Positions 8,166 to 15,676 of a stretch of DNA of 23,815 bases are shown piece after piece. Under the pieces are notes generated by a model that was given only the letters and a program-made list of their open reading frames with translations, did no database searches and was not told the origin of the DNA. Location of the stretch: assembly GCA_905216155.1 (NCBI GenBank), contig CAJMSU010000021.1, positions 1 through 23,815 of the forward strand, given 5' to 3'. Position 1 is the first letter of the stretch. Each line of letters opens with the position of its first letter. Origin of the DNA: an uncultured bacterium. Its GTDB lineage: Bacteria; Bacillota_I; Bacilli_A; RF39; UBA660. The position numbers and the translations under genes are program-made.

Positions 8166-9023
8166 ATGAAGTTAGTTGTAAAAAGAGAAGGACAACTTTT
8201 AGAATATTTATATGAAGTTGTTGATATGCCAAAAAAAAGAATTAAACAATATTTGAATCATGGATCAATTTTTGTTAATAATAATAAGGTAAGAAAATTT
8301 AATTATAAATTAGTACCAGGTATGAATATAATAATAGATACTGATGGTAAAAATAAAAAAACACTTCCTTTTGATATTTTGTTTGAAGATGAACATATTA
8401 TTGTTGTTAATAAACCTAGTGGACTTTTGACAGTAGCAACAGCAAAAGAAAAAGAAAAAACTTTGTATCATATAGTAAGAGAATATTTAGTTAGTAAAAA
8501 CAAATTTTCTAAAGTTTTTATTGTTCACAGACTTGATAAAGATACTAGTGGAGTTGTCATTCTTGCTAAAGATATTAAAACAAAAAAACAATTACAAGAA
8601 AATTGGGATGAATATGTTTCGCTACGTGAATATGTTGCAGTATTAAATGGACATATGTCAAAAAAAAGTGATCGAATAGTTCAAAATCTAAAAGAAACTA
8701 AAACCAATCTAGTATATGTTGGTCGTGGTAATGATGGTAAAGAAGCTATTACTAATTATAAAGTTATAAAAGAATCTAAAAATTATTCCCTAGTAGAAAT
8801 AAAAATAGAAACAGGAAGAAAAAACCAAATAAGAGTAGCTTTTTCTTCGCACAAGGCGCCAATATTAGGAGATAAAAAATATGGTAATAAAAAAGATAGT
8901 AGCTCTAGATTGTATTTGCACGCTAATAGATTGAAAATTTATTATCCAGTAATAAAAAAAGACATTTTATTTGAAGTACAAACACCAATTGAATTTAAAA
9001 AAATTATAAATAATGATAGGTGA
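8166..9023 (+). CDS. RluA/RluD-family pseudouridine synthase
   Basis: A 285-residue enzyme that converts specific uridines in rRNA or tRNA to pseudouridine. Residues 1-65 form an S4 RNA-binding domain (a 'KKRIKQYLNHGSIFVNN' stretch). The catalytic domain follows, with 'VVNKPSGLLTV' near residue 84 and the family signature H121-R-L-D124-K-D-T-S-G129, where D124 is the catalytic Asp. The later 'ETGRKNQIRV' segment is also typical. Length suits RluD-type enzymes. The exact target position cannot be assigned, because RluA, RluC and RluD subgroups share these motifs. ATG 8166 is preceded by GAGGGGA at 8155-8160 with suitable spacing. Its TGA stop (9021-9023) is part of the AGGTGA ribosome binding site of the next gene, so the pair is transcriptionally and probably translationally linked. 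Confidence 0.9.
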   Translation: MKLVVKREGQLLEYLYEVVDMPKKRIKQYLNHGSIFVNNNKVRKFNYKLVPGMNIIIDTDGKNKKTLPFDILFEDEHIIVVNKPSGLLTVATAKEKEKTLYHIVREYLVSKNKFSKVFIVHRLDKDTSGVVILAKDIKTKKQLQENWDEYVSLREYVAVLNGHMSKKSDRIVQNLKETKTNLVYVGRGNDGKEAITNYKVIKESKNYSLVEIKIETGRKNQIRVAFSSHKAPILGDKKYGNKKDSSSRLYLHANRLKIYYPVIKKDILFEVQTPIEFKKIINNDR

Positions 9024-9027
9024 TATT

Positions 9028-10164
9028 ATGAAAAAAATTGGAATTATTATTGTTATTTTACTAGTGTGTTTTTGTATATTATTTAATAATAAAAATAAAA
9101 AAACAATAGGAAAAACTAAACCTGTAAGTAATCAGTATGATTCCGAGTTGTTTCATAAATATTATCCTGCTGCTGATAAAATTTTAAAAAATATGACTTT
9201 AGAGGAAAAAGTTGGTCAATTATTTTTAGTTAGATATGATTTTAATTTGGCTGACCTAGAAATAGAAAAATATCATCCTGCTGGTTATATTTTTTTTGCT
9301 AAAGACTTCGAAAATGAAGATAGGAAATCTTTTAGTGAAAAGATAAATAATTATCAAGAAAAATCAAAAATTCCTCTTACAATTGCAGTAGATGAAGAAG
9401 GAGGAATTGTTACTAGAGTTAGTAGATACACTCAGTTTAGAGATGAAAAATTTCTCTCTCCAAGAACTTATTATGATCAAGGTGGTTTTTCATTACTTGA
9501 AGATATAGAAAAAGAAAAAGAAAATCTATTACTTAGTCTTGGTATTAATCTTAATCTAGCACCTGTTGCTGATGTATCAATTAATCAAGATGATTATATA
9601 TATGAAAGAAGTTTTAAGGATGGTCCAACACTTACTAGTGAATTTGTAAAAAGAGTTGTTAATATTTCTAATAATTTAATGATATCTTCTTGCCTAAAAC
9701 ATTTTCCAGGATATGGTAACAATTCTGATACACATACAGGTATTGCAATTGATAAGAGAAGTTATGATAATTTTTTAAATAATGATTACATACCTTTTGA
9801 AGCAGGAATAAAAGCAAATGTTCCAACTATACTTGTATCTCATAATATAATAGAAGCAATTGATGATAAATATCCAGCTTCTCTTAGTCCAAAAATTCAC
9901 AAGGAATTAAGAAAAAAATTAAATTTTAGTGGAATTATAATTACGGATGATTTAGCAATGGATGCAGTTAATCAATATACATCTGATAATTCAGCAGCAT
10001 CTCTTGCAGTTAATGCTTCAAATGATCTAATAATAACATCAGATTTTATTAATATGTATAACGAGGTATATGAAAATATAAAAAATAAAAAAATAGATAT
10101 AGAAAAAGTTAACAAAGCAGTAAGAAGAATTATAGCTTGGAAAATGTTTTACAAATTATTTTAA
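9028..10164 (+). CDS. nagZ: Membrane-anchored GH3 beta-N-acetylhexosaminidase (NagZ-like)
   Basis: A protein of about 378 residues with an N-terminal hydrophobic anchor (residues 3-20) followed by a single GH3 (alpha/beta)8 domain. It likely removes N-acetylglucosamine from muropeptides or other GlcNAc glycosides outside the cell. Family features visible: 'LEEKVGQLF', the substrate loop 'VDEEGG', the loop K224-H-F-P-G-Y-G with D234-T-H236 (the Asp-His acid/base dyad of NagZ enzymes), and the nucleophile D307 in 'ITDDLAM'. The usual second GH3 domain of beta-glucosidases is absent, as in short NagZ proteins. ATG 9028 is chosen over in-frame ATG 9013, because AGGTGA (9018-9023) lies four bases before it. 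No clear lipobox is seen, so it is probably held by an uncleaved helix. Confidence 0.86.
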   Translation: MKKIGIIIVILLVCFCILFNNKNKKTIGKTKPVSNQYDSELFHKYYPAADKILKNMTLEEKVGQLFLVRYDFNLADLEIEKYHPAGYIFFAKDFENEDRKSFSEKINNYQEKSKIPLTIAVDEEGGIVTRVSRYTQFRDEKFLSPRTYYDQGGFSLLEDIEKEKENLLLSLGINLNLAPVADVSINQDDYIYERSFKDGPTLTSEFVKRVVNISNNLMISSCLKHFPGYGNNSDTHTGIAIDKRSYDNFLNNDYIPFEAGIKANVPTILVSHNIIEAIDDKYPASLSPKIHKELRKKLNFSGIIITDDLAMDAVNQYTSDNSAASLAVNASNDLIITSDFINMYNEVYENIKNKKIDIEKVNKAVRRIIAWKMFYKLF

Positions 10165-10217
10165 AAAAATGTATAAAACTTATTATTTTATTCCAGTATA
10201 ATAATGGGAGGAATAAT

Positions 10218-10826
10218 ATGAAAAAGATAGGTACAGTTTTTGTCTTCTTATTAACTTTTTTATTACTATTTACTGGATGTAATAATTCCCAAAATACTCC
10301 AACCAAAAGAGTTGAAGAATTTTTAGGAAAATATCAATCCCTAGATAGTGAAGTTTTATCTCAATTAGATACAGTTATTAAAAGTGATAAAAATATGAGT
10401 GATGAGCAAAAAGATGCTTATAGAGCAGCGCTTGAAAAACAATATCAAAATTTATCTTATAAAATTAAAGATGAAAAGATTGATGGTGACACAGCTGTAG
10501 TTGATGCTGAGATAGAAGTTTTAGATTATGCTACTGCTATAAGTGAAGCTAAGGACTATTACAGAGAACATAAAGATGAATTTAAGGAAAAAGAAGAAAA
10601 TAAAACAGATGATAACTCTTTAGTTGATGATGCTAAAGATGCTGTAGAAGATTCATTTGAAAAAACAAAAGCTTTTATTGATTATAAAATAAAGCAAATA
10701 GAAAATGTTAATGATAAGACTAAATATACTATCACTTTTAACTTAGAGAAAAAGGATGGTAAATGGGAACTAAAAGATATAACTGATGAAGATAGACAAA
10801 AATTACATGGGTTATATGAAGCATAG
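10218..10826 (+). CDS. Putative lipoprotein of unknown function
   Basis: A protein of about 202 residues starting with a lipoprotein signal peptide: a basic start, a hydrophobic stretch rich in Leu and Phe, and lipobox F-T-G-C with the lipidated Cys near residue 20. The mature part is highly charged and mostly helical, with a C-terminal strand-rich segment ('YTITFNLEKKDGKWELKDI'). That ending resembles NTF2-like/DUF4878-type Gram-positive lipoproteins, but I do not recognise the family with certainty. An in-frame start exists upstream at 10137, overlapping the NagZ-like gene, but GGGAGGA at 10206-10212 and the clean signal peptide fix the start at 10218. A TATAAT at 10197-10202 could be an internal promoter. 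It is probably the last gene of the operon from 8166. Confidence 0.75.
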   Translation: MKKIGTVFVFLLTFLLLFTGCNNSQNTPTKRVEEFLGKYQSLDSEVLSQLDTVIKSDKNMSDEQKDAYRAALEKQYQNLSYKIKDEKIDGDTAVVDAEIEVLDYATAISEAKDYYREHKDEFKEKEENKTDDNSLVDDAKDAVEDSFEKTKAFIDYKIKQIENVNDKTKYTITFNLEKKDGKWELKDITDEDRQKLHGLYEA

Positions 10827-10849
10827 ATAAAATAAATCTATGTTTTTTT
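10822..10849 (+). terminator. Terminator overlapping the lipoprotein stop codon
   Basis: A perfect 7-bp stem CATAGAT/ATCTATG with a 7-base loop is followed by seven Ts. The TAG stop (10824-10826) lies inside the 5' arm. Confidence 0.85.
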
Positions 10850-10882
10850 ATTAATTTGCTTTTTTTTTAATTTATTTTTTGT

Positions 10883-10888
10883 TATAAT
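10883..10888 (+). promoter_or_regulatory. -10 box of the herA-like gene
   Basis: TATAAT lies 28 bases before ATG 10916, after the terminator at 10822-10849. No good -35 is visible in the poly-T stretch upstream. Confidence 0.45.
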
Positions 10889-10915
10889 CTATGTAGAATA
10901 AGAGGGTGTTTTTAT

Positions 10916-12784
10916 ATGCTTGGTAATATATTAGAAATTAATAATAATACTGTTTCCATAAAATTAGAAATAGATATTAATGAACAACCTAATTTAATTA
11001 ATTTACACGTTGTTTTTGAATATATGAACAAAAAAATAGTAGGTGAAATTGTTAGAGTAACACAAACTATTATGTACATTAATATATTAGGTGAGATAAA
11101 TAACGATGTTTTTATACCTGGAACTTTTTCCAAACCTAGTTTTAAATCTACGGTTAGACTTATAAGATTAGACGAACTTTCTTTAATACTTGGAAGTAAT
11201 GAACAAAAACCAGGATATACAACCTTTGGTATTAGTAATATATATGATAATTATAATATTAATGTAAGAATTAATGATTTTTTTAGTAATCATTTTGCTA
11301 TATTAGGAAATAGTGGTTCTGGTAAGAGTTGCACCGTTGCTTCAATCTTACAAAATTTATTCACAAAATCCAGCACGCCACCTACAAACTCAAACATCTT
11401 TTTCTTTGACGCCTTTGGTGAATATACAAATGCCTTCAGCAATCTAAATAAAGTAAATAGTAATCTTAACTATAAAGTGTATACCACTAATGTAAATGAC
11501 ACATCTAACGAAATTATTAGAATTCCTTTATGGCTTTTAGATGTAGATGACTTAGCATTACTTTTAGATGTTACAACACCTGCTCAACTTCCAATTATAG
11601 AAAAAACTCTAGAGCTTGTACCAATATTAACTGGTAACAGTAATGAAGTAATTAAAAGAAAAAATGATATAATAGCTAGAGCTTTACAAGATATTTTATT
11701 AAGTGGAAATGATTCTACAAAAATTAGAGACCAAGTAACTGCTGTATTAACAAAATTTAATACTAGTGAATTAAATCTAGAAAGTCAAATAGCCCAACCA
11801 GGTTATGTAAGAACCTTAAAACAATGCTTATATGTAGATAAAACAGGTAAAATGCAAGAAATGGAACTTGTTGTTGAATTCGTAAGAGGCTATATTAGTG
11901 ATAGTGAAATATTAATTGACCCTGATTCATTAAATAAATTTTACAATTTATCTGACTTAGAACTAGCAATGGACTTTGCATTAATTAGCGAAGGAATTTT
12001 AAAAAGTGAGAAAGTATTTGATTATGCTAATGTACTTAGCGTTAGACTTCATACTTTAGCAAATGGTGAATATAAAGAATTCTTTAATTATCCAAGATAT
12101 GTTACTAAAGAACAATATATTTCATCATTAAGCTATAAAAACAATGCAAAGTGTCAAATAGTTAATTTTAATATTAATTATGTAGATGATAGAATTGCTA
12201 AGGTAATAACAAAAATTATTTCTAGAATGTTATTCACTAGAGCAACCGATGCCAAAGAACGTGGAAGTGAAGCTTATCATATTATTATAGAAGAAGCTCA
12301 TAGATATGTACAAAATGATAATGATATAAATATTATTGGATATAACATATTTGAAAGAATTACTAAAGAAGGACGTAAATATGGTATATTCTTAGGACTT
12401 ATAACCCAAAGACCTAGTGAACTTTCAGATACTTCTATTTCTCAATGCTCAAACTTTTTAATACTAAGAACACTTCATCCTAAAGATCTTGATTACATTA
12501 GAAATATGGTTCCTAATATTTCAAGTGAAATTGTAAGTCAACTAAAAAGTTTAAAACCAGGTAACTGTATAGCTTTTGGTAATGCTTTTAAAGTACCTAT
12601 GTCTATGTATATACAACTACCAAATCCTAGACCTTTATCTAACAATGTTGATTTAGATGTTGTCTGGTACAAAAAAGAAAGTAATACTAGTATAATTAAT
12701 AATGATAGTATAAATATAAATTTTAATAACACAGGCTTTAATACCGATAATAATTTAAATAATAATAAATTTTTTAATACATAA
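10916..12784 (+). CDS. HerA-like ATPase (DUF87/FtsK-HerA superfamily)
   Basis: A 622-residue hexameric-type DNA translocase candidate. Residues 1-80 fit a HAS-barrel. The RecA-like core has Walker A G131-N-S-G-S-G-K137-S, then 'FFFDAFGEYTNAF' (the HerA D-x-x-G-E-Y signature), Walker B H455-I-I-I-E459-E-A-H462, E485-G-R487-K-Y-G and T497-Q-R-P500. The C-terminal 50 residues are rich in Asn. HerA enzymes pump DNA and normally pair with NurA nuclease, or in defence systems with SIR2 or other effectors. No nuclease or effector gene is adjacent; neighbours are sepF and divIVA. A role in chromosome handling near division is a guess from context. ATG 10916 follows AGAGGGTG at 10901-10908. The stop is 73 bases before sepF. 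Confidence 0.88.
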   Translation: MLGNILEINNNTVSIKLEIDINEQPNLINLHVVFEYMNKKIVGEIVRVTQTIMYINILGEINNDVFIPGTFSKPSFKSTVRLIRLDELSLILGSNEQKPGYTTFGISNIYDNYNINVRINDFFSNHFAILGNSGSGKSCTVASILQNLFTKSSTPPTNSNIFFFDAFGEYTNAFSNLNKVNSNLNYKVYTTNVNDTSNEIIRIPLWLLDVDDLALLLDVTTPAQLPIIEKTLELVPILTGNSNEVIKRKNDIIARALQDILLSGNDSTKIRDQVTAVLTKFNTSELNLESQIAQPGYVRTLKQCLYVDKTGKMQEMELVVEFVRGYISDSEILIDPDSLNKFYNLSDLELAMDFALISEGILKSEKVFDYANVLSVRLHTLANGEYKEFFNYPRYVTKEQYISSLSYKNNAKCQIVNFNINYVDDRIAKVITKIISRMLFTRATDAKERGSEAYHIIIEEAHRYVQNDNDINIIGYNIFERITKEGRKYGIFLGLITQRPSELSDTSISQCSNFLILRTLHPKDLDYIRNMVPNISSEIVSQLKSLKPGNCIAFGNAFKVPMSMYIQLPNPRPLSNNVDLDVVWYKKESNTSIINNDSININFNNTGFNTDNNLNNNKFFNT

Positions 12785-12821
12785 ATTATAAAATATACTT
12801 TTTCTTTTAAGCAATTTATGT
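12779..12821. repeat. Inverted repeat between the herA-like gene and sepF
   Basis: A perfect 9-bp inverted repeat ACATAAATT (12779-12787) and AATTTATGT (12813-12821) flanks a 25-base AT-rich spacer. The 5' arm spans the herA-like stop codon. There is no T run after the 3' arm, so it is not a standard terminator. In DNA this AT-rich it could be chance. Confidence 0.35.
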
Positions 12822-12857
12822 TAAAATAATATTTAGTAGAATATGGAGGAATAAAAT

Positions 12858-13289
12858 ATGGCTTTAGATAAATTAAAAAACTTATTTGGTAATGATGATA
12901 TAGAGGATGAAAATGTAGTAGAAGAGGAGTTTTATACTACGTCTAGAAGTGAATATCACGAACAAAATGGTGTAGCTGGATCTAAAATGATGCTACTTGA
13001 ACCCCGTGCTTATTCAGAAAGTCAACAAATTGCTGATTATTTAAAAGGACGTACAGCAGTTGTTGTAAATTTAAAAAGAGTTACTCCTGATCAAGCAAAA
13101 AGAATAGTAGATTTCTTAAGTGGTACTTTATACGCAATTGGTGGAGATTTACAAAAGTTAGGTGGAGGAATTTTCCTATGTACTCCTAATAATGTTAATG
13201 TAGAAGGAAAAATTAGTGAAGATAGTACACCAAGTAGTAAATCTACTAAAAGTTCTAAAAAAGAAAAAGAAGATGAATTTGATTTCTAA
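12858..13289 (+). CDS. sepF: Cell division protein SepF
   Basis: A 143-residue protein that bundles FtsZ filaments and anchors the Z-ring to the membrane in Gram-positive bacteria. The short N-terminal amphipathic helix 'ALDKLKNLFG' is the expected membrane anchor. It is followed by an acidic, disordered linker (about residues 13-40). The conserved core runs from about residue 45 to 120, with 'EPRAYSESQQIADYL', 'VVVNLKR', 'AKRIVDFLSG' and the Gly-rich dimer region 'GTLYAIGGDLQKLGGGIFLCTP'-like segment. The C-terminal tail is Ser/Lys/Glu-rich. Length matches the family (about 150). GGAGGA at 12845-12850 precedes ATG 12858. It lies 27 bases upstream of divIVA, as in the division cluster of Bacilli, but without ylmG and ylmH between them. 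Confidence 0.95.
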   Translation: MALDKLKNLFGNDDIEDENVVEEEFYTTSRSEYHEQNGVAGSKMMLLEPRAYSESQQIADYLKGRTAVVVNLKRVTPDQAKRIVDFLSGTLYAIGGDLQKLGGGIFLCTPNNVNVEGKISEDSTPSSKSTKSSKKEKEDEFDF

Positions 13290-13316
13290 TTAGTTAGATA
13301 TTTCTGAGGTGATTAT

Positions 13317-13748
13317 ATGGAAAAATTTAGTTATGAAGCTAATGGATATAATCGTCAAGAAGTTAATCAGTTTATAAATGATGTGATTGTACAAACAGAG
13401 GGTATTATTAAAAAGTGTAGAGCTCAAACAGATGAAGTAAATAGACTAAAAGAAGAGTTAGAACATTACAAAAATTTAGAAAACACTTTAAAAACTGCTA
13501 TCATGAAAGCTGAAGAAACGGGCGATAATATTAAGCGTATGGCAAGAGAAGAACACGATATTATTGTGCGTGATGCTAAAAACAATGCTAGTCGTATAGT
13601 CAATGAAGCACTTTTAAAAGCAGAAAAAATAGAATCAAATGCTGATTTATTAGAAAGAAACATGAAAGTATTTAAAAGAAAACTTAAAGTTATTATGGAA
13701 CAACAAATGGCTGTTGTTGATGAAATAGAAACATTAGAATTAGAATAA
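13317..13748 (+). CDS. divIVA: DivIVA-family cell division/polarity protein
   Basis: A 143-residue coiled-coil protein that recognises curved membrane at division sites and poles and recruits partners. The N terminus 'FSYEANGYNRQEVNQFINDV' has the DivIVA signature F-x5-G-Y-x-x-x-E-V-x-x-F. A long heptad-rich coiled coil covers about residues 25-140, rich in Glu, Lys and Ala. The protein is shorter than B. subtilis DivIVA (about 164 residues), so the C-terminal oligomerisation tail is short. TGAGGTGAT (13305-13313) is a strong ribosome binding site for ATG 13317. It is probably co-transcribed with sepF (27-base gap) and is closed by a terminator overlapping its stop codon. It could also be a GpsB-like relative, but the length favours DivIVA. 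Confidence 0.9.
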   Translation: MEKFSYEANGYNRQEVNQFINDVIVQTEGIIKKCRAQTDEVNRLKEELEHYKNLENTLKTAIMKAEETGDNIKRMAREEHDIIVRDAKNNASRIVNEALLKAEKIESNADLLERNMKVFKRKLKVIMEQQMAVVDEIETLELE

Positions 13749-13776
13749 GCACTTAATCATTAGTGCTTTTTCTTTT
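13747..13776 (+). terminator. Terminator overlapping the divIVA stop codon
   Basis: A perfect 7-bp stem AAGCACT/AGTGCTT with an 8-base loop is followed by a T-rich tract. The TAA stop (13746-13748) overlaps the base of the stem. Confidence 0.85.
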
Positions 13777-13786
13777 TCTTAAAATC

Positions 13787-13795
13787 TGCTATAAT
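13787..13795 (+). promoter_or_regulatory. Extended -10 promoter of the unknown gene at 13816
   Basis: TGCTATAAT is a perfect extended -10 element (TG-n-TATAAT). The predicted start near 13802 leaves a leader of only about 14 bases, with GGAG at 13803-13806. Confidence 0.6.
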
Positions 13796-13815
13796 AACAA
13801 CTGGAGTTGATTTTT

Positions 13816-14418
13816 ATGAATATTAATGAAGATGAAGCTATACTTATAATTCATGATTTTTTAAATACTAGTGATAAAGACATAAAAAAGTTCTGCTTAA
13901 ATAAAAAAATAGATATAAAAACTTTTTATAAGTATATGGAATATTTTAAAATGAAAGCGCCTAACTTATATAAAGAATACCTACAAGAGCAAATAGATGA
14001 TGTTAATACTTATACTGAAGAAGTGCAAAAGTATATGGATGTTGTATCTAAAATTTTAAATGATAAAAAATACCAATATTTAGACTACAGACTAGCTTGT
14101 AATATGAATACTGCTAAATTCTTCTCAGAAGTAAAAGATAAATGTAAGCTTTCCCAGTCTGATTTAAAAAAAATATATGATTTCTGTAAAAAATATAATC
14201 ATAATGACCCATTCAAACCAGCCAATTTATTACAAGAAAAATATTACATCATTCAAAATGATGAAAAACGTGAAATTATAGAGGAGGAAAAACTACAAGT
14301 ACTTTCTACGATGCATGATTTTTCACTACCAAATGAAATTATTTTATATAGACAACTTACAAAAAGAATTTTATCTGGTAAGTTTACGTCTTATGAAAAG
14401 AATGAAATAAAAAAATAA
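13816..14418 (+). CDS. Hypothetical helical protein
   Basis: I do not recognise this protein of about 200 residues. It is almost entirely alpha-helical by composition, rich in Lys, Glu, Asp and Tyr, with no signal peptide or membrane segment. Residues about 20-55 ('DKDIKKFCLNKKIDIKTFYKYMEYF') could be a helix-turn-helix of the kind found in small DNA-binding proteins, but this is only a visual impression. ATG 13816 is preferred over in-frame TTG 13807, because GGAG at 13803-13806 gives nine-base spacing to the ATG and none to the TTG. It has its own extended -10 promoter, and it lies between the divIVA terminator and the T-box leader. That position does not link it to a known step. The long, clean frame with normal start signals supports it as a real gene. 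Confidence 0.7.
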   Translation: MNINEDEAILIIHDFLNTSDKDIKKFCLNKKIDIKTFYKYMEYFKMKAPNLYKEYLQEQIDDVNTYTEEVQKYMDVVSKILNDKKYQYLDYRLACNMNTAKFFSEVKDKCKLSQSDLKKIYDFCKKYNHNDPFKPANLLQEKYYIIQNDEKREIIEEEKLQVLSTMHDFSLPNEIILYRQLTKRILSGKFTSYEKNEIKK

Positions 14419-14430
14419 TAATTTAAAATA

Positions 14431-14459
14431 TTGTAAATATACTTAAAATATGATATATT
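14431..14459 (+). promoter_or_regulatory. Promoter of the T-box leader
   Basis: A -35 TTGTAA (14431-14436) and -10 TATATT (14454-14459) are separated by 17 bases, and TG at 14451-14452 gives an extended -10. The predicted start near 14466 coincides with the first base of T-box stem I. Confidence 0.65.
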
Positions 14460-14464
14460 AACAT

Positions 14465-14678
14465 CTGAAAGCAAGTGCGAAAGACGGAATAATATATTTT
14501 TATATAGAGAGCTTCAGTTTGGTGAAATGAAGTTAAAAAATATTATTTAGATCACTTTCAAGTGTTCTTTGAGGATAAGTCAAAGACGGATACTCACGTT
14601 ACGAGATTAAGTGTATAGCAAGCTATAAATTAAGGTGGTACCACGGAATTATTTCGCCCTTAAATTTATAGTTTTTTT
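14465..14678 (+). promoter_or_regulatory. Isoleucine T-box riboswitch
   Basis: The leader carries the T-box sequence AAGGTGGTACCACGG at 14632-14646. Stem I closes with TGAAAG (14466-14471)/CTTTCA (14555-14560), and the segment above the specifier loop pairs AATAATAT (14488-14495) with ATATTATT (14540-14547). The GGTGAAA at 14521-14527 fits the distal loop. The 3' side of the specifier loop reads TAG-ATC-A, placing specifier ATC (Ile) at 14551-14553. The T-box bulge TGGT would pair with a tRNA ending A-CCA, as tRNA-Ile does. Uncharged tRNA-Ile should stabilise the antiterminator and allow transcription of the exchanger gene and ileS. The first downstream gene is not ileS but the exchanger. Confidence 0.93.
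14623..14678 (+). terminator. T-box-controlled terminator
   Basis: CTATAAATT (14623-14631) pairs with AATTTATAG (14663-14671), and AAGG (14632-14635) with CCTT (14658-14661), with one bulged A. A T run follows to 14678. The 5' arm overlaps the antiterminator T-box sequence, so the two structures exclude each other. Confidence 0.9.
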
Positions 14679-14702
14679 ATTTTTGCAATAGGAGGAGTTA
14701 AT

Positions 14703-15659
14703 ATGTTTTTACAAATATTAATATTAATCATAGGATTCATTGTTTTAATTAAAGGTGCAGATCTATTTGTTGATGCTGCCTCATCATTAGCAGAAAACTT
14801 TCACCTATCTAAAATGTTAATCGCCCTTACCATAGTAGCATTTGGTACTAGTGCACCAGAACTTGCAGTCTCCATTAAGTCATCATTAGCTGGACAAGGA
14901 GATATAGTTTTAGGTAATGTCATTGGTAGTAATATTTTAAATATATTATTAATACTAGGTATAAGTAGTTGCATCCATACACTAAATGTAAAAAATGCTA
15001 CAGTAAAAAAAGAATTACCCATTACTATATTAATATCAACTCTTTTAACAGTTCTAATGTGTGATAGTCTTTTATCTGGAAGTATTAATAATCAACTTTC
15101 ACGCTCTGATGGAATTGTTATCATTTTATTTTTCTTAGTGTTTGTTTATTATCTATTTACAACGATGAGAAATAAAACTGATACTTCTGATAATGAACCT
15201 GCAAAATATGGTATGACTAAATCGATTATATTTACTATTATAGGTATCGTTTGCTTAATACTAGGTAGTAATGCTGTTGTAGACTCTGCCAGTTTAATAG
15301 CAAAATTATTAGGTGTTAGTGAAAGATTAATTTCTCTGACAATAATAGCTTTAGGTACTAGCTTACCAGAACTTGTTACTAGCGTAGTAGCTACTAAAAA
15401 GAAAGAATATGATATAGCTATAGGTAATGTAGTTGGTAGTAATATTTTTAACATAGGAATAGTATTAGGAATTCCAATTACTGTATTTGGTGGCATATCA
15501 TCATTTACAATTAATTATATAGATTTAATAGTAATGCTATTATCAGCAATCTTGTTATTCTTATTTAGTTTTAAAAATTATAAATTAGATAAGAAGGCTG
15601 GAATTATATTTTTAATAATATTTATTGCTTATTATAGTTTTGTAATTATAGGAAAATAA
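14703..15659 (+). CDS. Calcium/sodium antiporter, CaCA family (YrbG-like)
   Basis: A 318-residue integral membrane protein, predicted to exchange Na+ (or H+) for Ca2+ across the cytoplasmic membrane. It has two homologous halves, each with about five helices. The alpha-1 repeat has 'FGTSAPELAVS' then 'GNVIGSNILNILLILG'. The alpha-2 repeat has 'LGTSLPELVTS' then 'GNVVGSNIFNIGIVLG'. The acidic residues in the two G-T-S-x-P-E motifs and the G-S-N motifs are the ion-binding residues of the family. A hydrophilic loop between the halves (about residues 155-170) is normal. GGAGGAG at 14691-14697 precedes ATG 14703. It is the first gene after the isoleucine T-box and ends 17 bases before ileS, so the two should form one tRNA-Ile-responsive transcript. 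A T-box ahead of a cation exchanger is unusual. Confidence 0.92.
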   Translation: MFLQILILIIGFIVLIKGADLFVDAASSLAENFHLSKMLIALTIVAFGTSAPELAVSIKSSLAGQGDIVLGNVIGSNILNILLILGISSCIHTLNVKNATVKKELPITILISTLLTVLMCDSLLSGSINNQLSRSDGIVIILFFLVFVYYLFTTMRNKTDTSDNEPAKYGMTKSIIFTIIGIVCLILGSNAVVDSASLIAKLLGVSERLISLTIIALGTSLPELVTSVVATKKKEYDIAIGNVVGSNIFNIGIVLGIPITVFGGISSFTINYIDLIVMLLSAILLFLFSFKNYKLDKKAGIIFLIIFIAYYSFVIIGK

Positions 15660-15676
15660 AGTAGGGAGTGTTATAA

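Noticed and set aside
8166..9023. The S4-domain pseudouridine synthase as the missing YlmH of the division cluster
   Set aside because: The H-R-L-D-x-D-T-S-G signature and catalytic domain identify it as an RluA-family enzyme, and it is separated from sepF by three genes.
10137..10217. N-terminal extension of the lipoprotein overlapping the NagZ-like gene
   Set aside because: The ribosome site at 10206-10212 and the signal peptide with lipobox place the start at 10218.
10916..12784. HerA-based phage defence system (HerA with SIR2, DUF4297 or similar)
   Set aside because: No effector gene is adjacent on either side and no mobile-element context is visible.
15149..15496. Open frame of 115 codons on the minus strand within the exchanger gene
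   Set aside because: It is the antisense of a conserved hydrophobic membrane protein, which often yields long reverse frames; no motif or start signal supports it.
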